This document shows, piece after piece, positions 37,615-45,129 of a stretch of 64,000 nucleotides of DNA (its first letter is position 1; every line of letters starts with the position of its first letter). Position numbers and translations under genes: made by a program. The DNA comes from Pseudomonas sp. 30_B (GTDB lineage: Bacteria; Pseudomonadota; Gammaproteobacteria; Pseudomonadales; Pseudomonadaceae). The notes under the pieces were generated by a model. It searched no databases. It was not told the DNA's origin and saw only the letters and a program-made list of their open reading frames with translations. The stretch lies in assembly GCF_017491605.1 (NCBI RefSeq), contig NZ_JAFGYY010000014.1, positions 115,871 through 179,870 of the forward strand, read 5' to 3'.

Positions 37615-38928
37615 TCAGCGCAGCTTCTCCATCATCTGGTAGTACCACATCCCCGCCGCCAGCATCGGGTTGCCAAACACGTCGCCCATCGGCACGCGGA
37701 TGTGCTTGCACTGGGCGAAGGTGTCGAATTTCTCCAGGTCGCCGGTCATCGCCGTGGCCATGATCTCGCCCATGATGTGGGTGGTCGCCACGCCGTGGCC
37801 GGAGTAGCCCTGGCAGTACCAGACGTTCTCCGACAGCTTGCCCAGCTGCGGGATGCGGTTCATCACGATGCCCATGGCGCAGCTCCACTGGAACTCGATG
37901 TCCACGCCCTTGAGCGCCGGGAAGGTGCGCTCGATGCACGGGCGCAGCTCGCCGGCGATGTCGCGCGAGTCGCGGCCGGAGTAGTTGGCGCCGCCGCCGA
38001 ACAGCAGGCGGCCGTCGCCGGTCATGCGGTAGTAGTCGAGCACGAAGCGGCAGTCGTAGACCGCCAGGTCCTGCGGGTTGATGCGCTTGGCCAGCTCGCC
38101 CAGCGGCTTGGTGGTGACGATGCCGCCCATGGCCGGGAAGATCATGCCCTTGAGCTGCTTGCGTTCCAGCTTGTGGTAGACGTCGCCGGCCAGCATCACC
38201 TGGGACGCGTTGATCCGCCCGCCGGAGGTGACTACCGCCGGGCGCGGGCCGTGGACGATGTCCAGCACCTCGGAATGCTCGAAGATCAGCGCGCCCAGGC
38301 TGGCGGCGGCCTTGGCCTCGCCGATGCACAGGTTGAGCGGGTGCAGGTGCATGTTGCGGGTGTTCTTGATCGCGCCGCAGTAGAGGTCGGACTCCAGGTG
38401 CGCGCGCACGCCGGCGCCGTCCAGCAGGCTGATCTCGTCACCCATGCCGCGGCGCTTGGCTTCTTCATAGGAGGCCTTCAGCTCGTCCATGTGCGAGGGC
38501 TTCATCGCGGCGTGCAGGTGGCCGAATTTCAGGTCGCAGGCGATGCCGTACTTCTCCACGCGGTTCCTGATGATCTCGTGGCCGCGCCAGCGCAGGTGCC
38601 AGATGAAGTCGTCGACGTCGTCGCCCAGCCACTGGCGCATCTGCTTGCTCATGGCGGCGTCGCCCGAGAGGCTGCCGGTGACCTGTCCACCGTTGCGCCC
38701 GCTGGCGCCCCAGCCGACCTTGTTGGTCTCGACGATGGCGACCTTGTAGCCGCGCTCGGCCAGCTCCACGGCGGTGGCGACACCGGTGAAGCCGCCGCCG
38801 ATGATGGCGATGTCGACTCTCACCTCGCCTTGCAGAGTGGGGTAGCTGGTTTCCTCGTTGAGGCTGGCGGAGTAATAGGACTTCGCGCGCTCGGGGGCGG
38901 GAGTGGCGGGGTTAACAGCGGCGTTCAT
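37615..38928 (-). CDS. FAD-dependent oxidoreductase, PuuB/PauB-like (gamma-glutamyl-polyamine oxidase)
   Basis: A 437-residue DAO-type flavoprotein. The FAD-binding motif is IIGGGFTGVATAVELAERG near residue 41, followed by GWGASGRNGGQVTG near residue 72, the signature shared with gamma-glutamylputrescine oxidases. These enzymes oxidise gamma-glutamylated polyamines to aldehydes during putrescine use. Only about 220 bases separate it from the PuuA-like ligase, on the same strand, which strengthens the assignment. The ATG at 38928 has AAGGA upstream. Confidence 0.82.
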   Translation of the reverse strand: MNAAVNPATPAPERAKSYYSASLNEETSYPTLQGEVRVDIAIIGGGFTGVATAVELAERGYKVAIVETNKVGWGASGRNGGQVTGSLSGDAAMSKQMRQWLGDDVDDFIWHLRWRGHEIIRNRVEKYGIACDLKFGHLHAAMKPSHMDELKASYEEAKRRGMGDEISLLDGAGVRAHLESDLYCGAIKNTRNMHLHPLNLCIGEAKAAASLGALIFEHSEVLDIVHGPRPAVVTSGGRINASQVMLAGDVYHKLERKQLKGMIFPAMGGIVTTKPLGELAKRINPQDLAVYDCRFVLDYYRMTGDGRLLFGGGANYSGRDSRDIAGELRPCIERTFPALKGVDIEFQWSCAMGIVMNRIPQLGKLSENVWYCQGYSGHGVATTHIMGEIMATAMTGDLEKFDTFAQCKHIRVPMGDVFGNPMLAAGMWYYQMMEKLR

Positions 38929-38966
38929 TGCGGTGTTCCTTTCTTGTTCGTTCGTGTGGCCTGCCT

Positions 38967-39125
38967 CCCTCACCCTAACCCTCTCCCAGAGGGAGAGGGG
39001 ACTGATCGGAGCAAGCTTAGATGTCTGGTTTTTGCCGGGTGTTTCAGTGAGTGGGAAGCTCATCTCGGCACATTCGGCTCCCTCTCCCTCTGGAGCGGGG
39101 CGCGCAGCCAGGGTTGGGGTGAGGG
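38967..39125. repeat. Inverted CTCTCCC-type repeats
   Basis: CCCTCACCCTAACCCTCTCCC (in two parts: CCCTCACCCTAA, CCCTCTCCC) with a GGGAGAGGG partner lies at 38967-39000. A second, inverted copy ends with GGTTGGGGTGAGGGG at 39080-39125. The same family recurs at 44954-45073. It separates the PuuA-like and PuuB-like genes. Confidence 0.7.
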
Positions 39126-39148
39126 GCTTTTTAGCGATCCTCGAATAC

Positions 39149-40513
39149 TCACGCCTGCGTCAGATACCACCGCCAATCCTGCTCGCCGACCTCGCCCATG
39201 AACTGGCGGTACTCGGCCTGCTTGACCTTCAGGTAGACGCCGAGGAATTCATGCCCCAGCGCATCCCGCGCCCAGCTGGAGCGCTCCAGCGCGCGCAGCG
39301 ACGTCAGCCAGTCGGTAGGCAGCAGCTCCTTGGCCTGGGCATAGCCGTTGCCTTCCACCGGCGCACCCGGATCGATGGCCTCGCGGATGCCACGATGGAT
39401 GCCGGCGAGAATGCCGGCGGCCGCCAGATAGGGGTTGGCATCGGCGCCGCAGATACGGTGCTCCACATGCCGGGTATGCGCCGGGCCGCCCGGAACGCGC
39501 AGGCTCACGGTGCGGTTGTCGCAGCCCCAGGTCGGCGCCAGTGGCGCGTAGCTGTTGGCCTGGAAGCGGCGGTAGGAGTTGGCGTTGGGGCAGAACAGCA
39601 GCAGCGAGTCGAGCAGGCTTTTCAGCATGCCGCCCACGGACTGGCGCAGCAGCGGCGTACCGGCTGGGTCTTCGCTGGCGAACAGGTTGTTGCCCTCGGC
39701 GTCGGCCAGGGATACGTGCATGTGCATGCCGGTGCCGGCCAGGTCGTCGAACGGCTTGGCCATGAAGCACGCCTGCATGCCGTGCTTGTGCGCCACGCCC
39801 TTCACCAGGCGCTTGTAGCGCACCGCCTGGTCCATGGCGGTGAGCGCGTCGCCGTGTTCCAGGGTGATCTCCACCTGACCCGGTGCGTACTCGGAAATCG
39901 CCGTGCGCGCCGGAATGCCCTGGGCCCTGCAGGCGGCATAGAGGTCGGCGAGGAAGGGCTCGATCTGCTCCAGCTCGCGCAGGCCATACACCTGGGTAGC
40001 GCGCGGGCGGCCACCGTCGGCATCCAGCGCCGGCTGTGGGCGGCCGTTGGCGTCGCGCTTGGCGTCGAGCAGGTAGAACTCCAGCTCGCAGGCCATCACC
40101 GGGTGGAAGCCTTCGGCCTTCAGTTGGTCGATCACGTGGATCAGCACATGGCGCGGGTCGGCGATGTCCGCCGGTTTGCCTTCCACGGGGTGCATGCTGA
40201 CCTGCACCGCCGCCGTGGGAATCTGCCGCCAGGGCAGGCGTACCAGGCTGCCCGCCAGCGGGTAGGCGCGGCAGTCGATATCGCCGACGTCCCAGACCAG
40301 CCCGGAGTCCTCCACATCCTCGCCATGGAGGGTGAGCCCGAGGATGGTGCTGGGCAGCGGCCGGCCGGACTGGTACACGGCGAGCAGTTCCTCGCGGTGC
40401 AGCAGCTTACCGCGCGGCACGCCGTTGGCGTCGAGGATGAACAGCTCGACCATTTCGATATCGGGGTTCTGGGCCAGGAAATCCTGGGCTTCTTGCACGG
40501 AGGCGAAATTCAT
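39149..40513 (-). CDS. Glutamine synthetase-family ligase, PuuA/PauA-like (gamma-glutamylpolyamine synthetase)
   Basis: A 454-residue glutamine-synthetase-fold enzyme. Motifs include ACELEFYLLD near residue 147, a glutamate-rich strand SEYAPGQVEITLEHGD near residue 210, GTGMHMHVSLAD near residue 261 and the ATP-binding NSYRRFQANSYAP near residue 310. The variable substrate loop differs from nitrogen-assimilating GlnA, and the neighbouring PuuB-like oxidase points to gamma-glutamylation of putrescine or another polyamine with ATP. The ATG at 40513 is used. Pauses for the substrate: P. aeruginosa has several such ligases with different amine preferences. Confidence 0.82.
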   Translation of the reverse strand: MNFASVQEAQDFLAQNPDIEMVELFILDANGVPRGKLLHREELLAVYQSGRPLPSTILGLTLHGEDVEDSGLVWDVGDIDCRAYPLAGSLVRLPWRQIPTAAVQVSMHPVEGKPADIADPRHVLIHVIDQLKAEGFHPVMACELEFYLLDAKRDANGRPQPALDADGGRPRATQVYGLRELEQIEPFLADLYAACRAQGIPARTAISEYAPGQVEITLEHGDALTAMDQAVRYKRLVKGVAHKHGMQACFMAKPFDDLAGTGMHMHVSLADAEGNNLFASEDPAGTPLLRQSVGGMLKSLLDSLLLFCPNANSYRRFQANSYAPLAPTWGCDNRTVSLRVPGGPAHTRHVEHRICGADANPYLAAAGILAGIHRGIREAIDPGAPVEGNGYAQAKELLPTDWLTSLRALERSSWARDALGHEFLGVYLKVKQAEYRQFMGEVGEQDWRWYLTQA

Positions 40514-40686
40514 GGGGCTCTCGATAGCATCCAGGCGGATGCGCTGACGACCTGCAGGCCAGGGCCGCACCACGGGTGCGGGGATAAAAGGCAGGCAAGC
40601 GATGCAACGGGTTACGTCTTGTTCGAGGAGGGCGCATGCCCCCCTTGAGCGTAGTTCCGTCGATGGCGTTCGGGCGCGGCGGCCCG

Positions 40687-40875
40687 TCAGTGGTTGGCGC
40701 TATCCGGTGGACGCGCGTGGCGGCAATGCCAGAGCGCCCAGAAGGCCAGTTCGAGAGGCAGGGTCAGCGGTTGCAGTTCGAGCCAACGGGCATGTTTGCG
40801 CGGCAGACGGGTAGCGCTGCCGGCCTTGCGGGCGGCGACGGTATCCAGCGGTGCGGGCGAAACGAGCAGGTGCAT
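40687..40875 (-). CDS. Small hypothetical protein
   Basis: A possible 62-residue gene beginning MHLLVSPAPLDTVAARK. Its codons show the strong third-position GC of this genome throughout, and a hydrophobic stretch near residues 36-50 (LTLPLELAFWALWHC) could touch a membrane. There is no convincing ribosome binding site and I recognise no family. The remaining bases of the 40514-41109 gap hold promoters and nothing else that I can see. Confidence 0.4.
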   Translation of the reverse strand: MHLLVSPAPLDTVAARKAGSATRLPRKHARWLELQPLTLPLELAFWALWHCRHARPPDSANH

Positions 40876-41109
40876 GTTGGGCGAGATGGCTGACGATGCG
40901 AGCAGCGTCGCACAGGCTCATGCGTTTATTAAATGTGATTTTCGAGATGCTTAGATTTGAAAAATCGAAACTGAATGCCCGAGGCTCATCGCCACGAGCG
41001 CCGTTCCAGACGCGTCGGGAGGGGATCGGATGCAGCCGGTCGCGTGCGCCGATGGGCAATCGAGCCTCCCCTACACTGGGAACATCTTTCGTCAGAACCG
41101 GGTCAGCCC

Positions 41110-41379
41110 ATGTGCCGCATCGTCTTCGCCCCCTCGATCCAGCGCCATGTCGCGCTGGAGGAGCGTGAGCTGTCGGCGCCGACCCTGCGCGCGGCACTGG
41201 AGATGGTATTCGCCGAAGCGCCGGCCCTGCGTGGCTACCTGCTGGATGACCAGGGCGGGTTGCGCCGGCACCTGACGATCTTCATCGACGGCCTGCGCCT
41301 GCGCGACCGTGTCCGCCTGAGCGATGCGCTAGCGGCGGATAGTGAGGTCTATGTGGTGCAGGCTCTAAGTGGCGGCTAG
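41110..41379 (+). CDS. MoaD/ThiS-like small protein
   Basis: An 89-residue protein with the ubiquitin-like beta-grasp pattern: N-terminal strand CRIVFAPSIQRHV, helix LRAALEMVFAEAPALRGYLLD, then IFIDGLRLRDRVRLSDALAADSEVYVVQALSGG, whose EVYVVQALSGG end matches the C-terminal Gly-Gly of MoaD and ThiS. Such proteins carry sulfur as a C-terminal thiocarboxylate, or act as protein modifiers. The partner that would adenylate it is not in this window. It is followed by a structured repeat and then an Asp-box protein gene, a pairing I have seen in other Pseudomonas genomes. Confidence 0.72.
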   Translation: MCRIVFAPSIQRHVALEERELSAPTLRAALEMVFAEAPALRGYLLDDQGGLRRHLTIFIDGLRLRDRVRLSDALAADSEVYVVQALSGG

Positions 41380-41557
41380 AGAAGTGTCTGCGCTCGGTGA
41401 TGCGTCGTTAAAAATCGGTTCGGACTGCTCATTTACAGATCGTAAACTCCGCGTCCTCACCGATTTGACTCGCTGGCGCTCGCCCTTCGGGCCAGCCTTT
41501 GGCTGTTACTCCCGTTGGTCGTTGCGCCTCGCCTGACCTTCGCTCGACGACTTCTCT
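41378..41557. repeat. Structured dispersed element, copy B
   Basis: Inverted ends AGAGAAGT and ACTTCTCT differ from those of copy A, yet pair perfectly. The inner arms AAATCGGT and ACCGATTT (about 41411-41466) differ from copy A in matching positions. The core GGACTGCTCATTTAC...GTAAACTCCGCGTCC is kept. The element begins within the TAG stop of the MoaD-like gene. Confidence 0.75.
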
Positions 41558-41578
41558 TGGAGAATTAGGAGGCGGACT

Positions 41579-42682
41579 ATGGATGATCGACTGCTGGTGG
41601 CGACCCGCAAGGGGTTGTTCACCTTTCAGCGCGACGTGAACGGTTGGCAGGAAGCCCGCCGCGAATTCCTCGGCGAACCCCTGAGCGTGGTGCTCGCCGA
41701 TCCTCGCGACGACATCCTCTATGCCGCGCTCAACCTTGGCCACTTCGGCTGCAAGCTGTGGCGCCAGCGTCCGGGCGAGGAATGGCAGGAAATCGCGGTG
41801 CCGGTCTACCCGCCGCAGCCCGACCCGCTGCCGGAGCCGAAGGGGGGCGATGCGCCCCCCGCGCCCTGGACCCTCCAGCAGATATGGTGCCTGGAAACCG
41901 GCGGCGCGGCCGAGCCCGGCGTGCTCTGGGCCGGGACCATTCCCGGCGGACTGTTCCGCAGTGCTGACGGCGGCGACAGCTGGGAGCTGAACCGCCCGCT
42001 GTGGGACCGCCCCGAGCGCGCCCGCTGGTTCGGCGGTGGCTACGACTGGCCGGGTATCCATTCGGTCTGCGTCGACCCGCGTGACAGCCAGCACCTGACC
42101 GTGGGTGTGTCCTGCGGCGGTGTCTGGCAGAGCGATGACGGCGGCGCCAACTGGCGCAACACCACGACGGGCATGTACGCCGACTACATGCCGCCGGAAC
42201 TGCGCGAGGATGGCGCCATCCAGGACCCGCACCGCCTGGTGCAGTGCCCGGCGCAACCGGACCGCCTGTGGGTACAGCACCATAACGGCATCTTCACCTC
42301 TACCGACGGCGGTGCGCGCTGGCACGACGTGCAGGTCAAGCCGTCCAGCTTCGGCTTCGCCGTTGCGGTGCACCCCACCGAGCCGGATACCGCCTGGTTC
42401 GTACCGGCGGTGAAGGACGTCTGCCGGGTGCCGGTGGACGGGCGCTTCGTGGTCACCCGCACGCGCGATGGCGGGGCCACTTTCGACGTGCTGGACAGTG
42501 GCCTGCCGCAGGGGCCGGCGTTCGATCTGGTGTACCGCCACGGCCTGGCGGTGGATGACGACGGCATCTGCCTGGCGATGGGCTCCACAACCGGTGGACT
42601 GTGGCTGTCGGAAAACGGCGGCGACCACTGGCAATGCCTGTCGGCCAACCTGCCGCCGATCTACTGCGTGCGTTTCGGTTAG
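41579..42682 (+). CDS. Asp-box (BNR) beta-propeller protein, sialidase-like
   Basis: A 367-residue protein with at least five Asp-box repeats (S-x-D-G-G-x-x-W type): SADGGDSW, SDDGGANW, STDGGARW, TRDGGATF and SENGGDHW, spread from about residue 129 to 350. They define a seven- or six-bladed beta-propeller of the exo-sialidase/Vps10 type. The usual catalytic arginine triad and tyrosine of sialidases cannot be recognised, so a carbohydrate hydrolase role is unproven. No signal peptide is present, so it is cytoplasmic. It lies downstream of the MoaD-like gene with a structured repeat between, so coupled function is possible. A weak hairpin (42745-42764) follows. Confidence 0.75.
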   Translation: MDDRLLVATRKGLFTFQRDVNGWQEARREFLGEPLSVVLADPRDDILYAALNLGHFGCKLWRQRPGEEWQEIAVPVYPPQPDPLPEPKGGDAPPAPWTLQQIWCLETGGAAEPGVLWAGTIPGGLFRSADGGDSWELNRPLWDRPERARWFGGGYDWPGIHSVCVDPRDSQHLTVGVSCGGVWQSDDGGANWRNTTTGMYADYMPPELREDGAIQDPHRLVQCPAQPDRLWVQHHNGIFTSTDGGARWHDVQVKPSSFGFAVAVHPTEPDTAWFVPAVKDVCRVPVDGRFVVTRTRDGGATFDVLDSGLPQGPAFDLVYRHGLAVDDDGICLAMGSTTGGLWLSENGGDHWQCLSANLPPIYCVRFG

Positions 42683-42791
42683 GTTCCGCGTCCGGCATTG
42701 CGGCGCCAGGGCAGGGGAGTGCCCCGGCGCGGCCTGCACTAAAACCCACCGCTGATCTGGTGGGCTGATAGCGGGCTGGTCACGCTGCGAA

Positions 42792-42819
42792 AAACAATCT
42801 ATAAAAATATAGATTGTTT
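42792..42819. promoter_or_regulatory. Palindromic operator of the bigR operon
   Basis: AAACAATCTATA and TATAGATTGTTT form a perfect 12-base palindrome around AAAA, ending 17 bases before the bigR ATG. Its AT-rich form and position fit autorepression by a BigR/SqrR-type repressor over the promoter. Confidence 0.85.
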
Positions 42820-42836
42820 ATTTGTAGATCGTTGCC

Positions 42837-43166
42837 ATGACCGTTACCACGCTCGACCCCGCCGACGCCCTGCGCCTGCACCAATCCGCCGAATCCGCCT
42901 GCCAGTTGCTCAAGGCCCTGGCCAATACCGACCGCCTGATGCTGCTCTGCCAATTGGCCCAGGGCGAGCTGAACGTCGGCGAGCTGGAAGCCTGCACCGG
43001 CATTGCCCAGCCGACCCTGTCGCAGCAGCTGGCGGTGCTGCGCCGCGAGGAACTGGTGGAAACCCGCCGCGAGGGCAAGCAGGTCTACTACCGCATCGCC
43101 AGCCAGCAGGCGCTGGCGGTGATCGAGACCCTGTATCGCCTGTTTTGCGCGGAGGCAACGCAATGA
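42837..43166 (+). CDS. bigR: BigR/SqrR-type ArsR repressor sensing persulfides
   Basis: A 109-residue ArsR-family repressor. The winged helix reads NVGELEACTGIAQPTLSQQLAVLRREELVETRREGKQVYY (in parts, near residues 46-85). Cys38 and Cys104 are 66 residues apart, the same spacing as the redox pair in SqrR and BigR, which form a trisulfide with persulfide and release DNA. The operator at 42792-42819 lies just upstream. It is followed by two sulfur-transport genes and a persulfide dioxygenase, the classic arrangement for hydrogen sulfide detoxification. It overlaps the next gene by four bases. Confidence 0.88.
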   Translation: MTVTTLDPADALRLHQSAESACQLLKALANTDRLMLLCQLAQGELNVGELEACTGIAQPTLSQQLAVLRREELVETRREGKQVYYRIASQQALAVIETLYRLFCAEATQ

Positions 43167-43591
43167 TCGACTGGACCAGCTTCACTCCCGTCAGTGCCCT
43201 GGCCGGTGGCGTGCTGATCGGGCTGTCGGCGGGGCTCTTCGCCGTGCTCGATGGCCGCATCGCCGGCATCAGCGGTCTGCTCGGCGGGCTCTTCAAAGGT
43301 TCCGGCTGGCGGGGTGAGGGGCCGTTGTTCCTGCTTGGCCTGCTGGCGGCGCCCTTGTTGTGGGCGCTGATGCGGCCGCTGCCGGAGATTCATTTCGAAG
43401 CGGGTTGGGCGACCTTGCTGGCGGCGGGGTTGCTGGTCGGCGTAGGCAGCCGTTTCGGTTCCGGCTGCACCAGCGGCCACGGCGTCTGCGGCCTGTCCCG
43501 GCTGTCCGGCCGTTCCCTGGTGGCAACCTTGTCGTTCATGGCCACCGGCTTCATCACCGTGTTCATTCTGCGTCACCTGCTGGGAGCCTGA
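43163..43591 (+). CDS. YeeE/YedE-family membrane protein, part 1
   Basis: A 142-residue membrane protein with about four helices. The motif SRFGSGCTSGHGVCGLSRLSGRSL (in parts, near residues 94-118) is the YeeE/YedE signature, with cysteines that bind or pass thiosulfate or polysulfide sulfur. It resembles PmpA of BigR operons. It works with the next gene, which supplies the other half. GGAGG upstream and an ATGA overlap with bigR support the start. Confidence 0.82.
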   Translation: MIDWTSFTPVSALAGGVLIGLSAGLFAVLDGRIAGISGLLGGLFKGSGWRGEGPLFLLGLLAAPLLWALMRPLPEIHFEAGWATLLAAGLLVGVGSRFGSGCTSGHGVCGLSRLSGRSLVATLSFMATGFITVFILRHLLGA

Positions 43592-43594
43592 AGC

Positions 43595-44029
43595 ATGGGC
43601 AAGATCGTCGCGTTTCTGGCCGGACTGCTGTTCGGCACCGGCCTGCTGCTGTCGGGCCTGGCCAATCCGGAGAAGGTGCTGGGCTTTCTCGATCTCGCCG
43701 GGCCCTGGGACCCGTCGCTGGCGCTGGTGATGGTCGCTGCCATCGGCACGGCACTGCCGTTCTTCGCCTGGGCGCGGCGGCATGATCGGGCGCTGCTGGG
43801 CGGCGTCATGCAGTTGCCCAAGCGCCGCGACCTGGATGGCCAATTGATCGGCGGCAGCCTGTTGTTCGGCGTTGGTTGGGGCATCGCCGGCATCTGCCCG
43901 GGGCCGGCGCTGGTGACCTTCGCCGCCGGCTACTGGCAAGGCGCGCTGTTCTGCCTCGCCATGCTGGTGGGCATGGGGCTGCACGCCGGCTACGAATGGC
44001 AACGTGACGCGAAGAGGAGACCCGCATGA
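43595..44029 (+). CDS. YeeE/YedE-family membrane protein, part 2 (DUF6691-like)
   Basis: A 144-residue membrane protein with about four helices. The motifs GLLLSGLANPEKVLGFLDL near residue 17 and GWGIAGICPGPALV near residue 94, with the conserved cysteine, match the DUF6691/PmpB half of the transporter. It lies three bases after part 1 and overlaps the dioxygenase gene by four bases. The pair probably moves sulfur species across the inner membrane. Confidence 0.82.
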   Translation: MGKIVAFLAGLLFGTGLLLSGLANPEKVLGFLDLAGPWDPSLALVMVAAIGTALPFFAWARRHDRALLGGVMQLPKRRDLDGQLIGGSLLFGVGWGIAGICPGPALVTFAAGYWQGALFCLAMLVGMGLHAGYEWQRDAKRRPA

Positions 44030-44889
44030 GCGCCACTATCCAACCCTTCTTCGATTCGGCCACGTCCACCTACAGCTATGTGGTGAGTGATCCGCAGACG
44101 CTGTGCTGCGCGATCATCGACCCGGTGCTGGACTACGATGCTGCCGCCGGGCGCATCGGTCATGCCAGCGCCCGGCGCATCGTCGATTACGTGCGCGAAC
44201 AGGGCCTGGCCGTGGAGTGGCTGCTGGAGACCCACCTGCACGCCGATCACCTGTCCGCGTCGGCCTGGCTCAAGGGTGAACTGGGCGGCCGCCTGGCCAT
44301 CGGTGCGAACACCACCCGGGTGCAGCGCACCTTTGCCGGGCTGCTCAACCTGGGTGGCAGCTTCCCCTGTGATGGCAGCCAGTTCGACCACCTGTTCGAA
44401 GACGGTGAGCGCTTCTTCATCGGCGAGCTGGAGGCCGAGGCATTGCACACGCCCGGCCATACCCCCGCGTGCATGACCTATCGGATCGGAGATGCTGCCT
44501 TCGTCGGCGACACCCTGTTCATGCCCGACTACGGCACCGCCCGCTGCGACTTCCCCGGCGGCGACGCGCGTCAGCTGTACCGTTCCATCCAGCGGCTGTT
44601 CGCACTACCGGAAGAGACCCGGCTGTTCATGTGTCACGACTACCTGTCGGCGCACCGCGAGGAGCATGCGCACGAAACCACCGTCGCCCGGCAGCGCCAG
44701 GACAATGTGCACGTGCATGACGGTGTGGACGAAGAGACCTTCGTCAGCATGCGCCAGCAGCGCGATGCGACGCTGCATGCGCCGGCGCTGATCTGGCCGT
44801 CGATCCAGGTGAACGTGCGCGGCGGGGTGTTGCCCGAGGAGGAGGACAACGGCGTGCGTTACCTGAGGATTCCGCTGGATCGGATGTAG
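44026..44889 (+). CDS. Persulfide dioxygenase, Blh/ETHE1-like metallo-beta-lactamase fold
   Basis: A 287-residue metallo-beta-lactamase-fold protein. The metal motif THLHADHLSA lies at residues 69-78 (His70, His72, Asp74, His75), with further ligands in HTPGHTPAC near residue 142, GDTLFMPDYGTARCDFPGGD near residue 162 (in parts) and CHDY near residue 203. GTARCDFPGGD is characteristic of persulfide dioxygenases (ETHE1/Blh), which oxidise glutathione persulfide to sulfite. The operon context with BigR and YeeE/YedE makes the assignment strong. Confidence 0.88.
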   Translation: MSATIQPFFDSATSTYSYVVSDPQTLCCAIIDPVLDYDAAAGRIGHASARRIVDYVREQGLAVEWLLETHLHADHLSASAWLKGELGGRLAIGANTTRVQRTFAGLLNLGGSFPCDGSQFDHLFEDGERFFIGELEAEALHTPGHTPACMTYRIGDAAFVGDTLFMPDYGTARCDFPGGDARQLYRSIQRLFALPEETRLFMCHDYLSAHREEHAHETTVARQRQDNVHVHDGVDEETFVSMRQQRDATLHAPALIWPSIQVNVRGGVLPEEEDNGVRYLRIPLDRM

Positions 44890-44895
44890 CGAACC

Positions 44896-45073
44896 TGTAG
44901 GAGCGCCCCATGGGCGCGATCGCGGGCATGGCCCTCTCCTACGAGATCAAGAGCCCCTCACCCTAACCCTCTCCCGCAAGCGGGAGAGGGGACCGTTGGG
45001 TGCAGGCGGAAGCCACGGTGTCAGCTGGTACGGACAGCCCCCTCTCCCTCTGGGAGAGGGCTGGGGTGAGGGG
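44896..45073. repeat. REP unit followed by inverted CTCTCCC-type repeats
   Basis: TGTAGGAGCGCCCCATGGGC and its partner (44896-44942) copy the unit at 37549-37596. A CCCTCACCCTAA-CCCTCTCCC arm with GGGAGAGGGG follows (44954-44992) and an inverted copy ends GGGGTGAGGGG (45038-45073). No gene is seen between the persulfide dioxygenase and aceF. Confidence 0.75.
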
Positions 45074-45129
45074 AAGCACAGGCACGGATTAACCCGCTAG
45101 CAGACAGTTGCTCCTACAGGGGCTTCGGT

